A DNA stretch of 64,000 nt, from the NCBI GenBank assembly GCA_018713485.1, contig DVOQ01000016.1, positions 1 through 64,000 of the forward strand, given 5' to 3'. The stretch is from Candidatus Avisuccinivibrio pullicola (GTDB lineage Bacteria; Pseudomonadota; Gammaproteobacteria; Enterobacterales; Succinivibrionaceae). This document shows, piece after piece, positions 55,654 to 64,000 of the stretch. Position 1 is the stretch's first letter. Each line of letters starts with the position of its first letter. The notes under the pieces are model-generated. The model had not been told where the DNA came from, did not search any database, and saw only the letters and a program-made list of their open reading frames with translations. Position numbers and translations under genes: made by a program.

Positions 55654-55837
55654 GGGACCCTCCTTAAGGACAACGGCTGAGCTTTTCCCCCAAGATATAG
55701 CAAAAATTACAGACGGTGTGAGAGGCGCGGCAAAAGATTTGATTATGAAGATAATTTTTCTTGATAGAGTTCACAAAACGGGGGAGAGCGGGGGCTTTTT
55801 GCTATAATGGCGCGAAATTTTAAGGAAGTGCCTGCCC

Positions 55838-58699
55838 ATGCTCAATTTCTTTGCCACCTGCCCCAAGGGGCTTGAAAATCTTCTCTTTAACGAATTAAAG
55901 GCCCTGGATCTCCCCGAGGTGCACGAGACCGTGGCCGGTGTGTCCTTTAAGGGTACCTTTGAGGCGGCGCTGCGCGTCTGTCTTTGTTCGCGCTTTGCTT
56001 CCCGCGTCATTCTCATTCTCTCGGTGTTTCACTGCGAGGACGATACCGATCTCTATATGGGAGCGGCGGGAGTTGCCTGGGAGGATTATTTCAACTCCGG
56101 GGTGACCATGTCCGTGGAGTTCGTGGGCGTCAATAAACAGTTGCGCAATACCCTTTACAGCGCGCAGAAGGTCAAGGACGGCGTCTGTGACCGTCTCCTG
56201 AAGGCCTTCGCCTACCGCCCGCGCGTGGAGCGCAAACAGCCTGAGGTGCGGGTATACGGCTATCTGCATGAGGATGAGGCGCGCCTGGGAATCGATCTCT
56301 CGGGGGAGGCGCTCTTAAAGCGCGAGTTTCACCGTAGGACCGGCATGGCCCCCCTTAAGGAAAATCTGGCCGCGGCGATGGTGGTCCGCTCGGGATACAG
56401 CGGGGAGAACTTCCTTGATCCCATGTGCGGCTCGGGCACGCTCTTAATCGAGGCGGCGCTCATCGCGACCGATACGGCCCCGGGGCTTCGGCGCCATCAC
56501 TTCGGCTTTCTTAAATTAAAGCTCTTTGATAAGGCGGTCTTTGAGGCCCTGGTGGAGGAATTAAAGGAGCGCTCGGCGCGGGGGATCGCGGCCTTTAAGG
56601 AAAAAGGCTATAAATTAGTGGGTTTTGACAGTGATCCCGCCAGCATAAGGCGCGCCACCGAAAACGTGCGCCACGCAGGTCTTGAGGAGGTGATCGCCTT
56701 TGAACACCGTCCCTTAAACGAGCTTGTCAATCCTTTCGCTGAAAGCCCCGGCAGGGTAACGGTGGTGACCAATCCCCCCTATGGCGAGCGCATGGGCAAT
56801 TTCCACGAGCTCATCGGCCTTTACACGCAGTTAGGACAAAAGGTGCGCACTCTGTTTAAGGGAGCGACCCTCGCGGTGATCTCCTCCTCTCAGGATCTGC
56901 TCTCCTGCCTGAGACTTAGCTATGAGAAGTCCTATAAGCTCTTTAACGGCGCGCTGCCCTGTCAGCTGCGCGTCTATGACATCCGCGACTCCGGGGAGAG
57001 TCAGGAGGAGGCGATTGCGCCTGACTTTGCCAACCGTCTCTTAAAGAACCTGAAGGTGCGCGACAAGTGGGCAGAGCGCGAGGGCTATGAGGCTTACCGC
57101 GTCTATGACGCCGATCTGCCTGACTATCAGGCTGCCATTGACCGCTACGGTCCTTACGTGGTGATTCAGGCCTACGCCGCACCTGAAAGCGTCCCGGAGC
57201 ATGTGGCCAGACAGCGCAGCATGGATCTCATCGCCGCCACCCTCGAGGTGATGGAAAAGCCAGGTTCCGAAATCGTGATTAAGGAACGCGCCCGTAAGAG
57301 CGGTACCTTACAGTATGAGAAGACGGATGAGGACAAGAGTCTGCACCGTACCCTGACCGTGCGCGAGGGAAGGGCACGCTTTGAGGTCAATATTGACGAT
57401 TATTTAGATACGGGCCTCTTCCTTGACTCACGTCCCATCAGGGAGCTCATCTTTAAGAAGGCGGAGGGAAAGAGCTTTTTAAATCTCTTTGCCTATACCG
57501 CCACCGCCTCGGTGATGGCGGCCTTAGGCGGTGCCTCACGCACGGTGAGTGTGGACATGAGCCGCACCTACCTCGACTGGGGCATGCGCAATTTCCGTTT
57601 AAACGAGATCGCTTTAAAGCAGCATGCCTTTATTCAGGCCGACTGCCTGGCGTGGCTCTCTCAGGAGCAGGGGGAGAGCTTTGATCTCATCTACGTCGAT
57701 CCGCCGACCTTCTCCAATTCCAAGCGCATGGAGAAAAGCTTTGAGGTGGGGCGCGATCAGGTGGCGCTGCTGTCCAATCTGACCCGCCATTTAAAGGACG
57801 GCGGCGAGATCATCTTCTGTACCAACAAGCGCCGCTTTAAGCTCGACAGTGAGGCTTTAAAGGACTATGGCCTGACGGCAGAGGATGTAAGCGAAAAAAC
57901 CATTCCCGAGGATTTTAAGCGCGATCCCGACATTCACTCCTGCTTTATCCTGACCTTTGACAGGAGCGCCTGCGTTAAGGAACCCGCCCCCATCGTGACT
58001 GCGAGGGCCACGCCGCGCTGGTCAGGCCGCCTTAACCCGGAGAACGCCTTTACACGGGTGGAGAAAAAGCCCCGCGGCACGTATGCCTACCGTAATCAGG
58101 GCACGGTGTCAGAAGGTGAGACCTGGTACCGTGATTCCTACCGCCGCCGTCGCACGGCAGGTGAGCAGGGCACTCCGGAGCCACGAAAGTCCCCCTTTGA
58201 GGCGGCAGGGCGCGTACAGGGGGAGAGCTCTCAGGGGCGCGGGCGGATCTGGGGACAGACGGGGGAGTCTTTCCACAGCGCGGTGAAAAGCAAGGCGGAT
58301 ATCCCATCTCAGGACAGAACATGGGGCGGTGAGGAGCGCGATTACGCAGCGCCCGTGGAGCGTCGTCCCCGCCGCTCTCAGGAGGAGATCCGCAATGTCC
58401 GTCCCTATAAGGCCGGTGAGGCCCGCGGCCGCGACGCGTTGCCCGAGGGCGTGGTCTTAGGGGAGTTAGGGCGTCCCGTAAGCCGCCCCGGGCGCAAAGG
58501 CGAGGGCTTTAAAGGCCGTAACCGTGACGGAGCCCCTTATGGCGGGAACCGTGGCTTCCGGGACGAAGGGGATTTCTCTGACGGAGAACGGAGGACGCGT
58601 CAGGGACGTCCTTTTAAGGAGAAGCGCGCTAAGGACGGAGAGGAGACGGGAAAACGTAAACCCCGCGTCTGGGGGCCTGACGGGGTGAAGGACTTATGA
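55838..58699 (+). CDS. rlmL: bifunctional 23S rRNA methyltransferase RlmKL with long C-terminal extension
   Basis: THUMP region, FLDPMCGSGTLLIEAAL, VTNPPYGERMG, second MTase FLNLFAYTATASVMAALGGA, IYVDPPTFSNSKRM; C-terminal ~240 aa basic low-complexity. Confidence 0.94.
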   Translation: MLNFFATCPKGLENLLFNELKALDLPEVHETVAGVSFKGTFEAALRVCLCSRFASRVILILSVFHCEDDTDLYMGAAGVAWEDYFNSGVTMSVEFVGVNKQLRNTLYSAQKVKDGVCDRLLKAFAYRPRVERKQPEVRVYGYLHEDEARLGIDLSGEALLKREFHRRTGMAPLKENLAAAMVVRSGYSGENFLDPMCGSGTLLIEAALIATDTAPGLRRHHFGFLKLKLFDKAVFEALVEELKERSARGIAAFKEKGYKLVGFDSDPASIRRATENVRHAGLEEVIAFEHRPLNELVNPFAESPGRVTVVTNPPYGERMGNFHELIGLYTQLGQKVRTLFKGATLAVISSSQDLLSCLRLSYEKSYKLFNGALPCQLRVYDIRDSGESQEEAIAPDFANRLLKNLKVRDKWAEREGYEAYRVYDADLPDYQAAIDRYGPYVVIQAYAAPESVPEHVARQRSMDLIAATLEVMEKPGSEIVIKERARKSGTLQYEKTDEDKSLHRTLTVREGRARFEVNIDDYLDTGLFLDSRPIRELIFKKAEGKSFLNLFAYTATASVMAALGGASRTVSVDMSRTYLDWGMRNFRLNEIALKQHAFIQADCLAWLSQEQGESFDLIYVDPPTFSNSKRMEKSFEVGRDQVALLSNLTRHLKDGGEIIFCTNKRRFKLDSEALKDYGLTAEDVSEKTIPEDFKRDPDIHSCFILTFDRSACVKEPAPIVTARATPRWSGRLNPENAFTRVEKKPRGTYAYRNQGTVSEGETWYRDSYRRRRTAGEQGTPEPRKSPFEAAGRVQGESSQGRGRIWGQTGESFHSAVKSKADIPSQDRTWGGEERDYAAPVERRPRRSQEEIRNVRPYKAGEARGRDALPEGVVLGELGRPVSRPGRKGEGFKGRNRDGAPYGGNRGFRDEGDFSDGERRTRQGRPFKEKRAKDGEETGKRKPRVWGPDGVKDL

Positions 58700-60645
58700 G
58701 TCTTATTACTCTCTTAGAGGCCTCATTGCGCTATGGCGATGAGCCCCTGCTCGAGAAGGCCGATTTTGCACTGGAAGAGGGACAGCGGATCTGTCTTTTA
58801 GGCCGCAACGGCGTAGGTAAGTCCACGCTCCTTAAGGTTCTGTCAGGTGAAACTGAACTTGACTCAGGACGCATCACGCGCCGTCAGGATCTAAGGGTGG
58901 TGCGCCTTGAGCAGGATCCGCCCCTTGATGCGGAGGGCACTGCCCTGTCCATGGCCGTCTCCCGGATCCCCCTGGTCGGTGAGGCGCTCTCCCAATACAC
59001 ATTAAGTACCGATGCTGCGGAGAAGGCTGCTTTAGCTTCCGTCATTGAAAGTCACGACGGATGGAGCGCGGAAAAGCGCGTGCGCAAGACGCTCTCGCAG
59101 ATGTCCATCGATCCCGGCACGCCCCTGAAGTCTCTTTCAGGTGGCTGGCGGCGCAAAGTGGCCCTCGCGCGCGCCTTAAGCTGCGAGCCTGAGGTGCTGC
59201 TTTTAGATGAACCCACCAATCACCTCGATATCGCGACCATCGCGTGGCTTGAGGACTTCATTCATGCCTTTAAGGGCACGCTGGTCTTCGTAAGTCACGA
59301 CCGTACCTTCGCCGATGACTGCGCCACGGTGATCGTGGAGCTGGACCGCGGTAAGCTTTACAGCTATGAGGGATCCTTTGATCACTATCTTAAAATGCGC
59401 GATGAACGCCTGCGCATGGAGACCCTGGAGCGGCGCGAATTTGACCGCGTGCTCTCGGAAGAGGAAGCGTGGATCCGCCGCGGCGTCAAGGCCCGTCTGG
59501 CCCGCAATGAGGGGCGGGTGCGCAATCTTGAGGAAATGCGCCGGCAGCGCCGCGAAAGACGCGACCGGGCCGGCAGGGTCATCATGCAGATCTCCGAGGC
59601 CGACAGGCCGGGCAACCTCATCTACGATATCCGTGACATTTCCCTGTCCTTCGGGGAGAAGACGGTGCTCCGGCCCTTTTCGGCCACGGTGATGCGCGGG
59701 GACAGGATCGGGATCGTGGGACCGAACGGCGCCGGCAAGACCTCGCTTATCCGCATGCTCCTCGGGGAGCTTAAGCCCTCGCATGGCTACATTCAGCGCG
59801 GCGTGGGCCTTGAGGTGCAGTACTTTGATCAGTATCACGAGCATTTAGAGCTCAATAAGCCGGTGGTGGACAATGTCGCCGAGGGGCGCCGTGACGTCAT
59901 CATCAACGGCAAGACCACCCACGTGCTCTTCTATTTAAAGGATTTCCTCTTCACGGCGCGCAGGGCCCGCTCGCCCGTCTCGGTGCTCTCCGGCGGCGAG
60001 AAGAACCGCCTTATGCTCGCCCGTCTCTTTGCACGTCCCTGCAATGTGCTCATTATGGACGAGCCCACCAACGATCTCGATCTGGAGACCCTGGAGCTTC
60101 TTGAGGAGCTCATCTCCACCTTCAGAGGCACGGTGCTGGTGATTTCCCATGACCGGCGCTTTATCGATAAGGTTGCCACCGAGACGTGGGTTTTTGACGG
60201 TCAGGGGAATATCGAGACCATTGTCGGCGGCTGGAGCGACGTGCAGCGCTATTATGCGCGCGTCGGCCGCGCCCCGGACGGATCGGTGGCAGCGCCTGCC
60301 GGTGAGGCGGATAAGGACAGCGTGCTTAAGGCCCATCAGGAGCGCAAGAAGGAAAACCGTGCCAGGGATCCCCGAAAACAGGGGCTTACTTACTCCGAGG
60401 CCCATGAACTTAAGGGCCTGCCTGCGAAACTTGAAGCGCTGGAAGGAAAAATGGCGGAATCTGACGCCGAGGTGGCTCAGCCTTCCTTCTATCAGCAGGA
60501 CGGGGAAAAGGTTAAGGAGCGTTTAGCCGCCCGTGAGTCCTTAGAGAAGGAAATCACGGAGCTGTATGCCCGCTGGGAGTTTTTAGAAGAGAAAAAAGCG
60601 AAGGCGGAGGCGCTTTTAAAAGCGGCTCAGAGCTCTGCGGATTAG
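58696..60645 (+). CDS. uup: ABC-F family ATPase Uup
   Basis: Two Walker A (GRNGVGKST, GPNGAGKTS), two LSGG-type signatures, C-terminal coiled coil; overlaps rlmKL by 4 bp. Confidence 0.94.
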   Translation: MSLITLLEASLRYGDEPLLEKADFALEEGQRICLLGRNGVGKSTLLKVLSGETELDSGRITRRQDLRVVRLEQDPPLDAEGTALSMAVSRIPLVGEALSQYTLSTDAAEKAALASVIESHDGWSAEKRVRKTLSQMSIDPGTPLKSLSGGWRRKVALARALSCEPEVLLLDEPTNHLDIATIAWLEDFIHAFKGTLVFVSHDRTFADDCATVIVELDRGKLYSYEGSFDHYLKMRDERLRMETLERREFDRVLSEEEAWIRRGVKARLARNEGRVRNLEEMRRQRRERRDRAGRVIMQISEADRPGNLIYDIRDISLSFGEKTVLRPFSATVMRGDRIGIVGPNGAGKTSLIRMLLGELKPSHGYIQRGVGLEVQYFDQYHEHLELNKPVVDNVAEGRRDVIINGKTTHVLFYLKDFLFTARRARSPVSVLSGGEKNRLMLARLFARPCNVLIMDEPTNDLDLETLELLEELISTFRGTVLVISHDRRFIDKVATETWVFDGQGNIETIVGGWSDVQRYYARVGRAPDGSVAAPAGEADKDSVLKAHQERKKENRARDPRKQGLTYSEAHELKGLPAKLEALEGKMAESDAEVAQPSFYQQDGEKVKERLAARESLEKEITELYARWEFLEEKKAKAEALLKAAQSSAD

Positions 60646-60677
60646 CCTCGCTTAAATTGTGAGTAAAGAGAGTTACG

Positions 60678-61589
60678 ATGCGCTATCATGACAGTACCAT
60701 TGATCTGCACACCCACACCACGGCCTCGGACGGGGCCTTTACCCCCGAGGCGCTCGTAGAGCGGGCGCGCTCTAAGGGCATTACCCACCTGGCCATCACC
60801 GATCACGATACCACCCTTGGCATAGCAAGAGCCATGGCCCGCGCTAAGCAGGACGATCTCCTGGGGCAGATACAGATTATCCCCGGGGTGGAAATTTCCA
60901 CCTCCTTTAAGACGGTGCAGATCCATATCGCCGGTCTCTTCATCGATCCTGACTGTGAGGTGATGAAGAGATTCGTGGAGAGGCAGTTATCCCTGCGCAA
61001 ATGGCGGGCCGAAGAGATGGGGCGTAAGCTTGAAGGAGCTGGCTTTCCCCATATCTACGAGGAGATCACGGAGGGGCTCCCCGAAGGCTCCATCGTCACC
61101 CGCGGCAATTTTGCCCGCTACATTTATGAAAAGGGCAAGGCTAAATCCTTTGAAGATGCCTTTAACCGCTATCTGCGCCGCGGGCGGGTGGGTTACGTCA
61201 ATTCACAGTGGATGGATATTCAGGAGGCCGTGGAGATTATTCATCAGGCTGGCGGAATCGCCGTCCTTGCCCATCCGCGCCGCTATGAGATCACCAACGG
61301 CAGGCTGCGCACGCTCATCACTTATTTCAGGGAGGCAGGCGGCGAGGCCATGGAGGTGGCGGCCTGTCAGATGAAACCTTCCGATCGCGACTTTATGGCC
61401 ACCCTGTGCGTGCAGTACGGGCTTTTAGGCTCGGCGGGATCGGATTTCCATCACGAGGGCTCCTTCAGGGAACTAGGCTGGAATCTTTCCATCCCCGGGA
61501 AGGTGACCCCCGTGTTTGAGGAGCCGCGCTTTAAAGGGCGTTTTGAGGTGATCCCCGGCATGAACAGCGGGCGCGGTACCGCCATCTAA
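60678..61589 (+). CDS. rnm: PHP domain phosphoesterase, YciV/RNase AM type
   Basis: DLHTHTTASDGAFTPEALVERA, AITDHDTT, IPGVEIST, LAHPRRYEIT, GSAGSDFHHEGSFRELG. Confidence 0.88.
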   Translation: MRYHDSTIDLHTHTTASDGAFTPEALVERARSKGITHLAITDHDTTLGIARAMARAKQDDLLGQIQIIPGVEISTSFKTVQIHIAGLFIDPDCEVMKRFVERQLSLRKWRAEEMGRKLEGAGFPHIYEEITEGLPEGSIVTRGNFARYIYEKGKAKSFEDAFNRYLRRGRVGYVNSQWMDIQEAVEIIHQAGGIAVLAHPRRYEITNGRLRTLITYFREAGGEAMEVAACQMKPSDRDFMATLCVQYGLLGSAGSDFHHEGSFRELGWNLSIPGKVTPVFEEPRFKGRFEVIPGMNSGRGTAI

Positions 61590-61613
61590 GCGCCGCTTTC
61601 TCAGAGATCAGAG

Positions 61614-62241
61614 CTACCAGCTGCCCCTGTGGATACGCGTCAGAGGATCGATGGCTTTCTGACGGGGCAGGAAAGCGTTGTCAGCCACGTAGCCTAAGGT
61701 CAGAAGACAGGTAAGCTCGTAGTGCTCAGGGGCGTTCACTAAAGCTTTGATGCGGGCGGCCTCGTCTCCCACGGGGATGTGAAACACGGCCCCGAGCCCT
61801 TCGGCCGTGGCGGAGAGCAGCATGTTCTCGATGGCGCACCAGGCGGAGGCGAAATAGTTAAGGGAGCTTAACTCCGCAGGCTTCAGGAGCGGCTACGTCA
61901 GCTGCCTGAAAAAGGGCAGGATCAGAAGGCCGCTCTGCAGGAGCATGCGCTGCTGCCTGGGCAGGGCATCGGCGAACATGGCTATCTTGTCAGGATCGCC
62001 TGATTCGTCCACCTCCGCCGCCAGATCCTTAAACTTTTCCATATTCGCCTTAAGCGGGGTCACTATTTCGGCTATCCTCATCCGGTCGCGGACAACGACA
62101 AATTCAAGCTGACGCAGATGATCGTTGGTCCGGGGCCTTAAAGGCTGCCCCGATCACCCGCGACAGGATGTCATCGCTGACCTCCCTGGCCGTGAAATCA
62201 CGGTAGGTGCGGCGTTTTTGCAGGGGCTCGTAAAAATCCAG
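61614..62241 (-). pseudogene. nitroreductase family pseudogene (frameshift + amber stop)
   Basis: DFYEPLQKRRTYRDFTAREVSDDILSRVIGAAFKAP / frameshift / TNDHLRQLEFVVVRDRMRIAEIVTPLK...LLILPFFRQLT-TAG-PLLKPAELSSLNYFASAWCAIENMLLSATAEGLGAVFHIPVGDEA...LLTLGYV. Confidence 0.85.
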
Positions 62242-62467
62242 CTTTCTTCTCCCTGTGAGCTGTCTGAACATTATATGCAGGGGCGCTGCGCGGTAAAAGG
62301 GAGCGCAGGGGCCGGGGAAAGACTGCCAGGGCGGAAAGGGGCCGATCTTTTTCTTGAATGCAAGGGACGCATCCTCTATAATGCGTCAGTTTATAAAGGG
62401 CCGCAAGCTATACGCGATGCCCGGTTTGGTTTCATTTGAAGGTTAAACTGCGACCTAGAGGTAGAAG

Positions 62468-63802
62468 ATGCAGGCAACAATTGAGAACGGCGCAGGTTTA
62501 AAGCGTACCCTGGCCGTGGTGTTTGATAAGGACACGGTCAATAAGGTTACTGACAAAGTGGTGGGCGAGTTAGCCCGTCAGGTGCGCGTCAACGGTTTCC
62601 GCAAGGGCCATGTGCCCCGTTCGCTCATTGAGAGAAATTACTGGGTGGACGTGGTGCTGCGCAGCATTGATAAGCTTTCCGAGGAGAACCTCGTCAAGGC
62701 TTTAGAGGAAACCGGTGCCACTCCCGTGGCCCGTCCCGAGGTTGAGATCAACGAGACTGCCGTTTCCTCCGCTTACCCCAAGGACAGCGAGTGGACCGTG
62801 CGTTACGGCTTCTACACCTTCCCGGCCGAGATTAATCCCGATTTTGCCAGCATCAAGGTTTCCCAGGTGCGTTCTTCCGTGAGCGATGCCGACGTGGATG
62901 CCATGGTCGAGCGTCTGCGCACGCAGCGCGGCGTGTGGGAGAACGTCGATGACCGCGTCTCCGAGAGCTCTGACCGTCTCAATATCGATTTCAAGGGTTT
63001 CGTGAATGACGAGCCTTTCGAGGGCGGTGAGGCCAAGGGTTTCTCCGTAACTCTTGATTCCGGTTCCATGATCCCCGGCTTCTGCGAGCAGTTAGTCGGT
63101 CACCGTGCCGGCGACGAGTTCACCATTGAGGTGACCTTCCCCGAGAATTATCCCGCAGAGAATTTAGCCGGCAAGGCCGCTAAGTTCGAGATCCGTGTCA
63201 ATTCCGTGGCCGTGCGCAGCCTCCCCGAGGTTAACGAAGAGTTCGTCAGGAGCTTCAATATCGGTGATGGCACCGTGGAGACCTTCCGCAATGAACTGCG
63301 CGCCAACATGGAGCGTGAGCAGACCCGCGTCAGCCGCACCCGCAATCACAATGCGCTCTTTGACGCTCTCATCGCCGCGGCCGGCAATTTCGACGTGCCC
63401 GAGCCCTGGATTGAGGACAACCGCGTCAACATGTGCCGCAGCGAGCAGCGCAACCGCGAGATGTACGGCATGAAGATCAAGGGCAAGTTAGAGGATGACG
63501 CTTCCTTATACCGTGAGGAAGCCGAGAACGTGACCCGCGTGCAGTGGATGGCCCACGAGCTCTCCCGTATTTTCGACCTTAAGGAGCCCTCCGAGGAGAG
63601 CATTGACGCCGAGCTGACCTTAAGAGCCGGTGCCTATGAGGATCCCGAGGAGGCCAAGGCCGAGATCCGTAAGGAAGAGCGTCTCTTCGCTACGGTCAAG
63701 AACGCCGCCATCGAAAACGAGATGGTAGCTAAGACCTTAGAGCGCGTGCAGGTTGAGTATAAGGACTTATCCTTCACCGAGTTAGTCAACACTCAGTACT
63801 AA
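62468..63802 (+). CDS. tig: trigger factor
   Basis: 444 aa; ribosome-binding VNGFRKGHVPRSLIE, PPIase-like domain, directly upstream of clpP-like start. Confidence 0.95.
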   Translation: MQATIENGAGLKRTLAVVFDKDTVNKVTDKVVGELARQVRVNGFRKGHVPRSLIERNYWVDVVLRSIDKLSEENLVKALEETGATPVARPEVEINETAVSSAYPKDSEWTVRYGFYTFPAEINPDFASIKVSQVRSSVSDADVDAMVERLRTQRGVWENVDDRVSESSDRLNIDFKGFVNDEPFEGGEAKGFSVTLDSGSMIPGFCEQLVGHRAGDEFTIEVTFPENYPAENLAGKAAKFEIRVNSVAVRSLPEVNEEFVRSFNIGDGTVETFRNELRANMEREQTRVSRTRNHNALFDALIAAAGNFDVPEPWIEDNRVNMCRSEQRNREMYGMKIKGKLEDDASLYREEAENVTRVQWMAHELSRIFDLKEPSEESIDAELTLRAGAYEDPEEAKAEIRKEERLFATVKNAAIENEMVAKTLERVQVEYKDLSFTELVNTQY

Positions 63803-63821
63803 TTCCGACTAAGGCTTAAGA

Positions 63822-63854
63822 CCCCGGCACGGCATGACCCTGCCGGGGTTTTTC
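63822..63854 (+). terminator. intrinsic terminator after tig
   Basis: CCCCGGCA-N11-TGCCGGGG followed by TTTTT. Confidence 0.75.
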
Positions 63855-63979
63855 GTATCCTGAAGAGGGATTTTTTGTAATACAGGTGTTAAAAGGTCTC
63901 TTTTTACGGCTGACGGTTAATGCTATATTAAGAGCCCCCGCCGTGGGGGCATACAGTTTTCAAGGAGCGAAGGATATTT

Positions 63980-64000
63980 ATGAGCAGTTTGGTACCCATG
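63980..64000 (+). CDS. clpP: start of a CDS running off the window, probably ClpP
   Basis: MSSLVPM with AAGGAGCGAAGG upstream, following tig; only 7 codons visible. Confidence 0.6.

Noticed and set aside
59203-59844. 213-aa minus-strand ORF
   Set aside because: Antisense to uup ATPase; shadow ORF.
62125-62439. 104-aa plus-strand ORF upstream of tig
   Set aside because: Antisense to the nitroreductase pseudogene and extends through the tig promoter region; no recognisable domain.
1-64000. tRNA or rRNA genes, prophage, integrons, toxin-antitoxin modules
   Set aside because: No T-loop/TTCGA-type tRNA signatures, rRNA segments, phage structural genes, integrase or convincing TA pairs were recognised on either strand.

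Overview
The window looks like chromosome of a gammaproteobacterium. Gene order such as usg-fimV, proQ-prc, pepN-DUF2835-pyrD-zapC, rlmKL-uup and tig-clpP, plus overall composition, suggest an anaerobic Succinivibrionaceae-like lineage (inference). Most of it is housekeeping: nagA, gltS, ptsH, ihfA, a chemoreceptor, fimV, trxB, dapE, an RND efflux pair, proQ/prc, pepN, pyrD, an alpha-2-macroglobulin, dgkA, tadA, rlmKL, uup, the YciV/RNase AM PHP protein and tig. The regions most worth a second look are: (i) a five-gene minus-strand cluster at 29.8-33.5 kb with a P-type ATPase carrying an SCG motif, two HMA2-like proteins and two small glycine-rich membrane proteins, preceded by a perfect 20-bp palindrome, resembling a ferrosome (fez/P1B-6 ATPase) locus; (ii) a highly structured ~270-nt candidate RNA at 13.17-13.44 kb ending in an intrinsic terminator, possibly a standalone omegaRNA-like RNA; (iii) an orphan JetD/Wadjet-like DUF3322-DUF2220 protein at 51.8-53.0 kb with no jetABC and altered Toprim residues; (iv) an orphan UmuD-like S24 protein whose Ser/Lys catalytic dyad appears replaced by Val/Arg; (v) a decaying amino-sugar (nag) locus interrupted by an IS200/IS605 element with TnpA and TnpB; (vi) further pseudogenes (eda-like, nitroreductase) and two unusually long AT-rich non-coding gaps flanking zapC. 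No rRNA, tRNA or CRISPR array was recognised. All family calls come from reading the sequence, without database searches.
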